DNA of 64,000 nucleotides from Polyodon spathula (lineage: Eukaryota; Chordata; Actinopteri; Acipenseriformes; Polyodontidae): NCBI RefSeq assembly GCF_017654505.1, contig NC_054538.1:64274678-64338677 (forward strand), in the 5' to 3' direction. Both the position numbers and the translations under genes were made by a program. Of this stretch, positions 23,087 through 46,830 are shown in pieces. Each line of letters opens with the position of its first letter. Within the stretch, counting starts at the first letter, position 1. The notes beneath the pieces are model-generated. The model was not told where the DNA came from. It saw only the letters and a program-made list of their open reading frames with translations, and ran no database searches.

Positions 23087-23401
23087 ATGTTCCTGACGGT
23101 AGCTTTGTTCAAGAAGGGGATCCCTGGCAAGCAGTGGATCGGAAAGTACCGGAGGCCGCGGCAGGTGACCTGGCAGATGAAACGTAATATGATTGAGAGA
23201 CTGGAGATCGAAGCTGCAAACGAGTACTGGCTGAGCCGGCCCTACATGACCAGGGAGCAGGAGCAGGGCCACGCCTCAGAGCGCCGTCTTCAGAAGTGGG
23301 TCGGTATCAAGAGCTCGAAAGCAGCTAACTTTCCACAGCACACGTTTTTGGGCGATCACCTCAACCACCTGAACGTCACCAAAAAGTGGACAGTATCTTA
23401 G
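23087..23401 (+). CDS. mrpl57: Mitochondrial ribosomal protein mL63 (MRPL57/MRP63)
   Basis: 104 residues from ATG to TAG; the human protein is 102. A small basic protein of the vertebrate mitochondrial large ribosomal subunit. Conserved blocks seen: '[12 protein letters not shown]' (basic N-terminal part), '[20 protein letters not shown]', '[10 protein letters not shown]' and the C-terminal '[12 protein letters not shown]'. The start follows the family N-terminus 'MFLT'; an in-frame upstream Met would pass through an intron-like acceptor (tctgctcacaaag|GTTTGA at 23064/23065). The coding region has no intron, as in human, where the intron is in the 5' UTR. No inactivating change is visible, so I take it as functional rather than a retrocopy. 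It lies alone between mark1 and traf5. Confidence 0.93.
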   Translation: MFLTVALFKKGIPGKQWIGKYRRPRQVTWQMKRNMIERLEIEAANEYWLSRPYMTREQEQGHASERRLQKWVGIKSSKAANFPQHTFLGDHLNHLNVTKKWTVS

Positions 23402-23644
23402 CAACACTGAGATATTGCAGAGACATTGATGTCTTAATGTCACTGGTGTTTAAATGAACAAGAGAGAGACTAACTACAACACTCAGTAAAGCTTTCTGCA
23501 AAGTTGACTGGGTGGGGTGAGGAAGCCTAATGTATGAATATGTATTCTGTACGTATATATTAAAGGTGCCGGGTAAATCAGAAAACAACTTGATTCTTGT
23601 TTTTTTTTTTTTTTTATTTTTTTTATTTCTCTTCAGAAAGCTGA

Positions 23645-23650
23645 AATAAA
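23645..23650 (+). terminator. Candidate mrpl57 polyadenylation signal
   Basis: AATAAA about 245 nt after the mrpl57 stop, after a T-rich stretch. Confidence 0.5.
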
Positions 23651-23942
23651 AAATTAGTTTTCCTGTTTTCTAATTTGCGTTTCAAAAAGGAAAAACAATT
23701 GGACTGAATATACAACACAACGCTCGGCAGGGGACAGGCACAGGCACTGCTTACCTTCTAATTTCAGCATGTATTCCTGTGTGATGTAAAAAAAAAAAAA
23801 AAAAAAAAAAAGCCTTTCTCCTTTAATGCATATACACTAAGTCATGTTGTGCAATGGCATATTTTTCTTTTTGTTCTGCTTACTCAAGAAATATTGATTG
23901 ATGAGATGTAGCCTCAATTCTCTTCCTTATCGGCATTGTCAC

Positions 23943-24015
23943 CCTGGCTCCATGGATCGGGGTGCCAGTGCTATGTGAGTACAATCAATAGCACCCATCC
24001 TGCAAACCTATCCTC
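23943..24015 (-). mobile_element. Harbinger (HARBI1-like) transposase fragment
   Basis: Minus-strand translation across one frame change gives 'DRFAGWV' and 'AIDCTHIALAP', matching the 'GAIDCTHI' core with the first catalytic Asp of PIF/Harbinger DDE transposases. Stops follow on both sides. Confidence 0.5.
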
Positions 24016-24489
24016 TGTGGGAAATGTAATATAATTCCCTGTGAGCTTTAGCAGGGCATGCAGTTGTATTATATACACATGAGTAGCTACAGCTTTTAAT
24101 GACAGGGAGCCTGTGTGTGTGTGAATCCAACTAAAGACTGAAGAGACATAAACCAAAAAAAAATAAATTATATGCAAACCCACAGATATGAACACAAGGT
24201 AGTTAGAAATGTATCGGAACCCTGCAAGTCTTGCTTCTGCGAAAGACGCATAAAAAAAAATATTTACGTACTTAATTGCAACTTACAGAATAAATAACAC
24301 ACATTATTGCTATATGTGCAATTGCAGTTATTAAACAGGTTGCAGTTAAAGCTGAATGACAGTTTAAAATAAATAGTTAATACTCGAGTTTTCTCCTTAC
24401 AGAATTTGTACATAGTACTGAAAGAGTTAATCCTGATGGTGTTTTCCCAAAAGTCTTATTTAGTGACTACTCGTAGTGATTTTAAAAAA

Positions 24490-24578
<89 letters not shown>

Positions 24579-25771
24579 TTACAATGGTACAAATAATTTA
24601 TTTACGCGTTCTACAAGTTGCTTAGCTGCAGTACATGTGCAAGTGCCTCATGATTTTTTATAGTTGACTACTGCCCTGATATATATATCATAACTGGAAG
24701 AGGTCTGTAATAGAGTTGTTTTGCCAGGTTTAAGGAAGGGGAATTTAGATTTCTGGAAAGTAATATATATATTCCGCCATCAAATACAGAGCAAGTCTCT
24801 ATTTTTCGTGTTCATTTTCAATTACAAACAGCTGTGTACAGCATACTTTCAAACTTGGTTAATGCAGACTTTATTTTCAAAGTGCAGTATAACACGCCAA
24901 TGGGCCAGTTTCCATGCGGAGCTATTTACACATGAAGTGGCGATGCGCATGCATGTCTGGGAGAATTACTCGTGTGAATCAAGTTTGTGGCCGGAAAAAA
25001 CGGCCAAAGAGAGGGACGGTAAATCTCATTTACTCATGTAAATGACGAAAAACACTGGAAAACCACATTTCACGTGAAAATGTAAATTAGCTTGTTTGTT
25101 CTTATATGATAAATATTGCAAGGGAACAGGTAGTTCAGCTTAATGATAATGCGGGCAGCTTTTTTTGTTGTTCTTCTGCTGTGTGTCTGTCCTGTCATGC
25201 TGTGTATCTCAAGTGGGTTTACAGTTCTGCATAAAACCACTTACAAATATACCATGAACTGTGGTGTACACATGTTATAGTATTAAAGCAGTTGTTTGAG
25301 AATACCCTTGCTGTAGAAACTATGCTATAGTTAAACACAAAGAGCAAGCGAGCTGCTTAAATGCCTGTAACTGGATTAATTCCCGTTCCTTTTTTAAAAT
25401 TATTTTTATCCCAGCTATGTCCGAAGACAACGCGTGTCTGCCCTCCACGTTAAGAAATGTAGTTGGTGAACTGGATGTCATGAGCCAGCTCGATCGCCCA
25501 AAACAGAGCAACAAACATATACAGCATACCAATAAACTGTTGATGCCCTCTCAGAACCGACCAAATAAAATTGCAAATGAACGTATTGATTGCGTTTTAT
25601 TTGTTTGCATTATTAATATTTAACACAATGGTAAATCCAACACAACTTAAGAAAGGAGAAAATCACTGACAGCACGAGTCTCAATCAGATCGCTGCTGTC
25701 CAATTGAAACTGGCAGCTGAGGTAACTTTCCCGCTGTCTGTCTCACTGGCAGCCACTGATTCCTGAACACC
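24016..25771. other. Intergenic, no gene recognised
   Basis: AT-rich, with an (AT)n tract at 24493-24573 and no supported coding region. Confidence 0.6.
24493..24573. repeat. (AT)n microsatellite
   Basis: About 80 bp of AT repeat. Confidence 0.95.
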
Positions 25772-25995
25772 TCATTTTGTTATTGAGAAGAGGTTGTGCA
25801 GGATACAACTGGCAGAGGCAATTTGGGGAACGATCTCATGCTGCATTTCAGTTCGTTTCACCAGTATCCACCACCTCCCTTTCAAGTGCCTACTACCCGT
25901 ATTTGCCCAAGTGTGGTGTTGAATGCTTCCTCAGCAGCAGTTAGCCGTCCGGATCGGTAGGTTTTCTAAGCCAGGGTAGTATACGCAGCATCACC
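25772..25995 (-). mobile_element. Harbinger (HARBI1-like) transposase C-terminal fragment
   Basis: Minus strand encodes 'GDAAYTTLA', then 'LTAAEEAFNTTLGQIRVV', then in another frame 'LKGRWWILVKRTE' and 'ASASCILHNLF'. These are the order and motifs of the HARBI1 transposase C-terminus (GDSAYP, LT..F...R..VE, LKGRW, CILHN). Broken by stops and a frameshift, and it lies upstream (minus strand) of the more N-terminal piece at 23943. Confidence 0.65.
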
Positions 25996-28572
25996 TGATC
26001 CCCTATATGCTGTATTGCCTGAATGAAAGGGAAATATATATATATGGTGAGCATGGTGATCTGCAATACCTGTTTCATTTTATACCTCTGAGTTTATTTT
26101 TAATTAATGAGTCGTAAGACAAATTCGTTTTAACAGTATTCATTAATAACGACATGACTCCCCACTAATGACATTTGAAAAACAATTTGGGCAAGAGCAG
26201 TAAAACATTCTTAAACAACCAGGCACGAGGTATTTAGAAACCGCAGCTTAGATTATCTCGTACCAGTTCTCTGTGTGCGCATGGAAACAACATTTTCACA
26301 AGCCATCTGTGATAACAGCACAAGGACTTTATGCATAGCGGGTGTACTGCCTTGTATTTTGCGGTGGTCACACGAGAGACAAACATGCAGTTGACATTGA
26401 TCCTAAAGGTGGCCAATCTCACGCCATTCCAGTCTTCATCATTACCAGAGATGGACTGTCCTCTGTAACCCCAGCATCAAGCAGGTCCTGCCTGTTCTCA
26501 GAAAGGTCCTGCAGCAAACAGTAAGTGCCTGACAGCACTTTGCTCAGTTGTGTAAAGGCTGTATTGAAAGAGTTACAGTTTTACTGTTGCTAAGCTTCAT
26601 GTGCAGGTTGTAAATGTATTTTTAAAAACAACCACAGTCCTTGTTTTTGCTGATGTTATTTTATTTGTTTGTTTAAGTTGTAATAATTTAACTGTCATTT
26701 GTTTCAGGGGTACCAAACAATGACCAACCCAGACAAAACCTGCGTCATAAGCTGCATTAAATAAAGCATTTGAATATGAAATTCCATGCCCAGTTTTTAT
26801 AGATAATTGCATAACTACTGGAAGTACTGGTGGTTTCTAAACTAAAACATTTAAAAGTAGGAATGTATCATTTTTTGAAAACTGCTGAAGATGTGTTCAG
26901 CAAGTACATTTCTAGTTTGAAAAGTCAGTTTTCATTGGGAAATTGCATTTTAGGTTCAACAGCTGCAGTTGGTAGTTTGTCAATTATAGATGCTGTTTTC
27001 GAGCAATCCAGTTCGAATTGTTGTTTGTCACTGATAGATTATGTGCTGCTGCTGCATCTGCCCTTGGAAATTAAAGGTACATTTCAATTTTGAAAACACT
27101 TGGTCACAAGGGACTTTTGGGCTGTCCTTATAAAATGTGACCTTGCTTGCCCAAGGATGCCAGCTGTCAACGTGCTCCTCTGCTGTGGTGTGGCAGGAAC
27201 AAGACCTTTTTTAAATATGCTCTGCTCTTTCTTTAAAGCCTGTCTACATTTAAGCACTTTTTGATGAACACCTTTGACGTTGCAGTACAGAGCAGTTGTA
27301 CTAAAAGTTACAAAACCACATTTAATATTAAATTGATGTTGCCACTGATGGAAACAAACTAGTCACCTGATAAGTGGTCACTATTTAAGTTTGGTTGATA
27401 CTGGCTCAGGTATGAATAAATAACTTGTTTTAAAGTACACCTCATATTGGCCTGGACAGTATATCTAGTTAACAGGTCAAGGTGGATATAAGTGTCCCAC
27501 ATGCTCAAATTATAGGGCATTATACTGCTGGCAAACTGCGGTCCACATTCTGAGGCTGTTAACCTGATATAAAGTATCCATTATAGGTTAACATGCAACT
27601 TTCGACTGAGCAAAAGGCCTGTTGAGTCAAAAGCGTCGATGCTTTTATTCTCATGGAATTTTGTCATCACATATACAACAAACAAAAAAAAAAAAAAAAA
27701 AAAAATAACAGTGGTACCTTCCTGCATGCTACACATAATATTAATTATAATAGGAAGAGCATTTTGCTCAATAAAGATACAGATATCCCATAATGCATTG
27801 GTCTTTCTTGTGTGGCCCAGTTGTTTTTTGTATTTTCGCTTGTAAAATACGCATAAAAGCAAAATACTGTTAGGCTGTAGTTCACTTACCTTGGGTGTTT
27901 TATAAATATATAATGTTGTAGAATGTTTACCATTATCTGGTTCCTTTTTGAAATTGCAAAAAATAACAAAAAAAGTTATTTACAAATACATATATATTTT
28001 TATTTAAAAATATATGTGTGAATAATGACATGCCAAGCAACATTATTATTTAAACCATTCTCTAGACAGTGTTAAAATAAGTTATCTTAAGCCAAATCAA
28101 ACACAATAAACACATATTAAATATTTCAATAATGTATCTATACAGCAACCAACTCTAAACCAGACTTAAGAAACACAAGTATATGCAATATTCTTCTATG
28201 ACAGGTATTGGCTTAATGCTTTCCTTAGAATGCACAACAAAACAGAACATGTATGTAGCTGTATGTTTATCAATATGGAACCAAAACTACTATTCTTGGC
28301 CCATGTCTCTGAAAACTTAAATCTAGGCCAATGTTCTTTGAAGTTCGCCTCTCTCTTGCATATGAATGATATGTATTTGTATAGGGCCTGCCAAAGTACC
28401 AATGACAAGAGCTTTTGTCATAAATGCATGGTCTGTAATTGGTATGTTATTACTGCTCCAGTAATAGTTACTGTAGGTTATAGCTCTAATTTAATGTTAG
28501 ATGCAAGAGTTTCATTTAGCACTCAGAACTTGTAAGTTGAGTGCGTCAATAAAAGTATTGTGGATTATAATT
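25996..28572. other. Intergenic, no gene recognised
   Basis: AT-rich, with short open frames lacking family resemblance and an A-run at 27686-27705. The stretch next to 25995 may be more decayed Harbinger sequence. Confidence 0.5.
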
Positions 28573-29093
28573 AGGGCTTCTGGTTTTCAGTTTTAACCTA
28601 TAAAACCTGATAAAACAGCCCTGATACAAAAAAATGACATAGGTTGACAGCCAATAAACACCGGAAAACACCAGAAAACCTGTGGAAATGGTTAATCAAT
28701 TCACGTTGACTTTATCCTTTTTCCATTCACAAATAAGTGGGATTTAAAGCTGAATTACAGTTAAAATACAGAGGATTTAAAACAGAATTGTGGCAAAATG
28801 TACAAAAATGCCTACACACAAGAATGTGCCTGTGACCATAGGGATTTTGTTGTGGAAGACAGCAAAGGAAAGAAGGTATAACTTAAGTGTGCAAGTACTG
28901 TCAAGTTACTACTATACATATTTTGACAGAAAAAACAAAACAAAAACCGCTCAAGCATTTTGGAACATAACCGAAAACACTAATTTCATGCAGTATATCA
29001 AAACCAAAAGCCCTGAAAAAAAAAAAAAAAAAGATTTACATAAAACTAAAAAATAGCTAAAAATAAGCACCGAAACAGAAAAACAGAAGCCCT
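28573..29093. mobile_element. MITE with terminal inverted repeats
   Basis: Starts AGGGCTTCTGGTTTT and ends AAAACAGAAGCCCT, flanked by TAATT on the left and AATTA on the right. About 520 bp, AT-rich, non-coding. Confidence 0.6.
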
Positions 29094-29472
29094 AATTACA
29101 CAGTATTGCGTAAAACCTGTGGCCAGAAATGTGTTTCTTCACATGGCACAGTAACAGTACACTAAGCATGTGAACCTCACGTATCCCAGCAATGAAAACA
29201 GATCTTACAAGCAAACTTGAAAATGAGACCAAATAAATAAATTACGCAAGATCCTTCCTCAATCACTGGAAAGTAATAGCTGTGTGCATTTAGAGACCTT
29301 CACTTAGTTACAAAAGATTTGTCGTTAATGCTTCCTGTTAAACTGTTAGGGCTACAGCACATTGTATCCATCTGTTCCTGCATTCAAGATAAGCAAAATA
29401 AATGCTGAAGCTCCTCTTTTTTTATTTTAAGAGTAAAATAAATTAATTACATATCAAAATAAATTAAACTTA

Positions 29473-29985
29473 AGCCCCTTTTACACTGGCACAATCCCAC
29501 ATAGTGTGAAACCAGGTACCTGGGTCGTACCAGGGTTGACCCGGGTCTCAGCGACCCATCTGAGGGTGTGGGTCGCTTCGACCCGGGTTGAGAGAGACCA
29601 AATGCATGAGGCCATTCGTGAGCAGACGCAATAACAAACAGCCACGCCTGCGTGAAGATTTCACTTCCGCAAGGAACATTTCTGTTTATTCTGTTTAGCC
29701 ATAGATTTGTCGATTGAGACACAGCATGAGCCAGATTGCAGCAGGGATGAAGAATAATTTGCTCTAAGCAACCTTTGGGCCGACGGTTCATTCCAGAGAA
29801 GCCTGGATGTAAGTGTCCATAACAAGCTGCTTCCAGGGCACTGATACATTGTGTACTTGCGTCTGTCACCCAGGTCAACCCTGCTTTAACAAAAGCAGTG
29901 TGAAACTGTAGCCGACCCGCATGACACCGGGTCCTGACCCGGGTAGGTTCTGACCCAGTTAGAGCATGCCAGTGTGAAAGAGGCT
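29473..29985. mobile_element. Non-autonomous Harbinger-like element with TTA target duplication
   Basis: The left end AGCCCCTTTTACACTGGCA pairs with the right end TGCCAGTGTGAAAGAGGCT, and TTA flanks both sides (29470-29472, 29986-29988), as for PIF/Harbinger. Subterminal GACCCGGGT motifs recur in both halves in opposite orientation. A 143-residue minus-strand frame runs across it but shows no transposase motif. Confidence 0.65.
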
Positions 29986-30894
29986 TTACACTTCTTCCTG
30001 TGTGCTAGATGGGAGAAGTGATGAGAACAGTGATATGATAAGTAAATTGAGAGTTGATGTCTCCCCCATCACACTAATTTGATTTCTAAAGCACAAACCC
30101 CTCCACACACATGCAAATCAACACATTCATGAGTTACTGCACAACAAAGACACAACAGAGAAGAAAAACTAGGTTAAGGCTGACAACAACACAACTGGCT
30201 GGATTTACTAAATTTAAAAAAACATACATTTTTAGAGTGTTTCTATCTATAAGTTGTTAGGTCTCAAGTTTGTTTTAAAAGACAGATAACCAATTCCTAT
30301 TTATGGTCTACAAGAAGCTTTAAAAACAGAAAACAAAGTAAAATGTCATAATATGTAGTACTTTCCTTCCCAACAGGTCTAATAAGGACAGGGGTTTTGG
30401 AAAGAAAAGAATACCAACATATACACTTCCCCTTACACTGTGCTCCCATGACATGACTGTACCTGTACTATACAGTACTGAATGTATCAAATTCACAGTG
30501 CTAGTGAATTCATGTTTTAATTAGAGAAAGAGAATTGCCTGTCCAAAACAGAACCTGTCCACAAACTCAGTTTACATTGTATATTGTAGCTAGTTTTTTT
30601 TTTTTTTTAACTGAAATAGACTATTTTGTGCTACAAGACCTGTAATTATTGATAATTATCTTATTGTCGTAATAAATAAACCAAAAATATTTTGTCACAC
30701 ATAAAAACGGTATCAGTAAAATATCAGTAAAAAAAAATAAAAATTTGTAAAACAGCTGTTGAAATCACGACAATGCATTTGAATTGCTACATGTATTTCT
30801 AAAATGGATCCAAAAAAATACTTTTTTTTTTAATGCAAAAATAGCTGGTATTTTAGTCGTTTCACTCAAGTTTGCAAATATTTCTTTGCTACTA

Positions 30895-42849
<11,955 letters not shown>

Positions 42850-42854
42850 TGTCC

Positions 42855-45715
42855 CTGTGGAAAAAAACAAAAACAACAACAAAAAAAACACAATTGATTT
42901 AGGTGTGCATTAGCAGAGAAAAACCTGTTTAAAGAATCACATCGTCAGCAATAGGGATGCAAAGGGGGCACCAGTCCATACAAACTTAAAGGTATGTACA
43001 ACTTTAGAGTTTTATATGTAATTGAGAGAACTTCTTATACAATAAGCTAAAACGTACTATTCTTGGACATTCTTTATCACACCTTCTTGAGAGTGTCAGA
43101 ATCTTTGGATATAAGTAGGTGCCTGTCTGTTCACATACACTTGTACACATGTTTATTTTATTTTAGTTACACTTTATTTAACCAGTGCTATAATTAAGAT
43201 GCAAGTCTTCCTTTCAACACAGCCCTGGTATGCTGACACTCATAAATAAATACATTCCATACAGTTCAAACATTCATTTGTTATACATCTTAAGCAAGTT
43301 AAATCAAAGCATACCCACTGCTTTCAATTGTCTGCAAGAGACTGGTTTACATTTTTCTGGAGAACCACTCAACCAAATCTAACAAAAAAATGTCACTCTT
43401 TATCACTCTCACTTTGTACTAGTTACTTACATACCTGTTTAGTAAAAAATAAAAGTAATGTTACAATGTTGCAGTCTTGTAATTACTTGTTTGACATCAT
43501 CAAATATACTGTGTTTAAACACTGAAATGTCCCTTCTGAATTAAACATTACATGAAAGTTTGTATTGTATTGCCAGCAAACCATATCCTGCAGAGTGACA
43601 AAACTGGCCTTTAGAAATCCCCTCCTGGTTCATAACAAAACTAATTAAGCATGTTCAAAGGCCAAAAAAGGATCCGTTATTGGTTTCTCTAGCTTAATTT
43701 ACGTACGTCAACAAGTTTTCTTCACTTTTTTAAATGTTAGTTCTTCTTTCTTTGCAAGCTTATCCAAAGATACGACTCAAAGGCATGTGATATTAAATAA
43801 GCACCATTCAGAATGCAATTTACTGTGCCACTGGTGGCTGTTACTATCCCCTTCAATGCAATGTGCAAACTAATAAAATAATTAAAGCAATAAACTACTT
43901 TTCTGCAGGAAAGGGCAGTTAAATTATTGGTAGTTTTAAACCATTACAGTGATTGTATTCCTCTCTGAAATGTTGCCTTTTTCTTTGGACTTGCTTTCAA
44001 ATAAGGCACTAAAGGGTAGGTACTAGGATGGGCCAGTCTCTGCGCAAACATACAGCAGTTTGCATTTTCGTTGTGACACTTAGCAAAGTATATATTTTGT
44101 CATATGTACTAAGAGAAAATATGTTAATGAAAAGAGCCGCAATATAGTAAATATCTGTTGCGCCTTTTTAAAGAGATCTCTACTGCGAGAGTCGTGAGAC
44201 ATTGTTAACAGCAGGAGTTGAGTTGTGGTGCAACAGAGGGAGCCCGAAGGATAACGTCTATACATGCAAGGGTCCAAGAATCAAAGCAACATTGTTTTAA
44301 GGAGGTGTCGGGTTTAAAAAAAAATACAATTTGCCACAATTCTGTTTTAAATTCTCTGTATCTTAAACACTTTAGTACACCACCCCTAAGTTTCAAACCC
44401 TCTGTTTAAACTGAACATGCAAGTCATTTTTTGAAATACATTTTGGTAGAAAACATTGCAAAATATCTGCTTATGGTGTGTAGTAATGCAGATTTTGGAG
44501 GACCTCAAAATTAGCTATACATTCTGGATAATTTTAGCACCTAAGACAACTGAAAATACTGCATTGTAATAAAATGTATTTTAACTTGCACAACAGCATC
44601 CAATCCAAATTTAATTTTGTGAATCAGCAATGTTCAGTTTGTTTATCTGAGCACTCATAGGTGCTTTATTTTCAAAGATATACTAGCTATTCAACGGAAC
44701 TCAATTTAGGACCAATTGAACATTCGTGATCAGCAAAGCTTAGGCTATCTGTCAATGTTGTACTGTAATCCAGAATCCAGACGCGTAGGCTAACATTTTG
44801 CAATCCGTGCTCAAGATACCGACTAAAATCTACAGATAAACCCGTTGCAAACTCATTTTGTCTGGATTAGGTTAACGCTGGCAGTAGTTTCTCTTCATGT
44901 GTGTCAAAGACTGTCTTACATTCAGTAGATCATAGCCAACTAATTACTTATTTCCTATTGCTAAAATCTAACACATTGTGTTTTTTCCCCCCCAAGCACA
45001 ACTTTAAATCAATCGTATTAACACCAGCAGTAATAACTGTTAACAAGAAATTCAACAGCCTAATGTAACTTTAACATATTTTACTTAATATGTACCGTAC
45101 TATTTTGTACTGCTGCTATGCTGCAAGGGGAATCCCATCCCTGGGTCAAATGGCTTTCTGTCACTAAGGTCCAAACGCTTGTAAAAAATACACATATTAC
45201 ATGTTTTAAAAATCAGTTGCAACTGTTCGAAAACGTAACTTGTTCTTCGTTTTTCAATAGACATTATATTTAAAAAGTAATGAATAAGATATTACAAATA
45301 AAGACTGTAACTGCAACTAAAACCGACAATGCAACGCTGACAATCTGTTTTACTTTCGGTTTTAATGGAAAGATACACACTCTAGGAATTTTTTTTTTTT
45401 TTTTAAAAGGTCGGCTTTTTGGTCGAGACACATACCTTGTTTTTTTTTATTCTCCTTCACGCTCAGTACACCACTGGACAGCCTCCAAGAATACGCTGGA
45501 CTATGGATTTATTATAGAGCACACGGGTTATTCATCCCAGACGCGGGGCGCCTTTTTTGACTGTCACAGTGACAAGGGTGTTCGCTTTACATATTGCGGC
45601 AAGAAAAGGGATGAAGTATAAACAAGTATATGGCACGGTGTGAGGGCCGTAACCAGAGCTGATATTCTAGTACCGAGGTCAAACTTAGGTTTCAAACTAT
45701 AGCTGCCAGTATATA

Positions 45716-45795
<80 letters not shown>

Positions 45796-46367
45796 GATGA
45801 AGGCTATATTTGCATCCTGAACTATTCTAAAAAAAATTTAAATAAATAAGGCATAATACCACATTAATGACGTAAAAGTGATAATTCCAAGAAGAAAATA
45901 TACTTTAACTTTGACTCCTCTAGACCATCACTTTCAATTCATACACAACATGTCTCGTTTCCAATCATTCGACAACACCCACAGTACATAAATGTTAATC
46001 ATCAACAAAATGAGAATACATTAAAAAAAGGGGGAAACTGAAGAAACATATAACGACATAGAACATCTGTACAGCACTTAAAAAAAAAAAAAACTGTTCT
46101 CGTCTTCTTTAGTATTAGCATCACAATGGTATTTATGTATTATTAAAAAAAAATAATAGATGGGCCTCTTCAGTGAGTTACAATAAAATAATTCCACCTC
46201 GGGTTTCTCTGACAGTTTATAAATTACTCGACCTTCGGGCCTCTCTTCCCCCAACAACCCGATACCACACACACACACACACACAATACAATTTTATATT
46301 TCCTTAGCGACTGCTTTACAACGGAACGATAGATATAACATCTGATAAAAGCTATTGACTAAGTCAG

Positions 46368-46408
<41 letters not shown>

Positions 46409-46830
46409 TAGATTTAAATGTTATTTATCTGCTTCTCTAATATTCTGAGAAATAGAATTCCATAAACCAGAGGCATAGTAATTGAAAAGCCCACATATGT
46501 GCCGTGTTTGTTACATTTCACCATGCTAAGAACTTGATTCCATCAAGTCTCCTTAAAGTACAGCAACTCGATGTATATAAGTTTAAACCAAAAATGGCAG
46601 TTCACCTTTAATAAAACTGAATTTTTTTCTAAGACTAATAATGATATATTTTATCTATAAAGAAGCCTTGATTTTGTGAAGCACCTTGATATGCGCACAT
46701 AAAAACAAAGGTTAAATGAAATACAGAAGACAACAAAGTGCAAAACTAACTACAAAATGTCTTTTTAAAGCATGAATGCTGGATGAAACTGCTATTGGAA
46801 AAAAGTCATCTTGACAACAGGACGGTTCAA
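42855..46830. other. traf5 upstream region, no coding seen
   Basis: Should contain the traf5 5' non-coding exon and promoter, but I cannot place them. 45440-45640 is the least AT-rich part. A (GT)n(AT)n microsatellite lies at 45712-45793 and a poly(A) at 46370-46400. Confidence 0.5.
45712..45793. repeat. (GT)n(AT)n microsatellite
   Basis: About 22 bp GT followed by about 58 bp AT. Confidence 0.95.

Noticed and set aside
23087..23401. mrpl57 as a processed pseudogene
   Set aside because: The coding frame is intact, all conserved blocks are present, an intron-like acceptor precedes it, and an intronless coding exon is normal for this gene.
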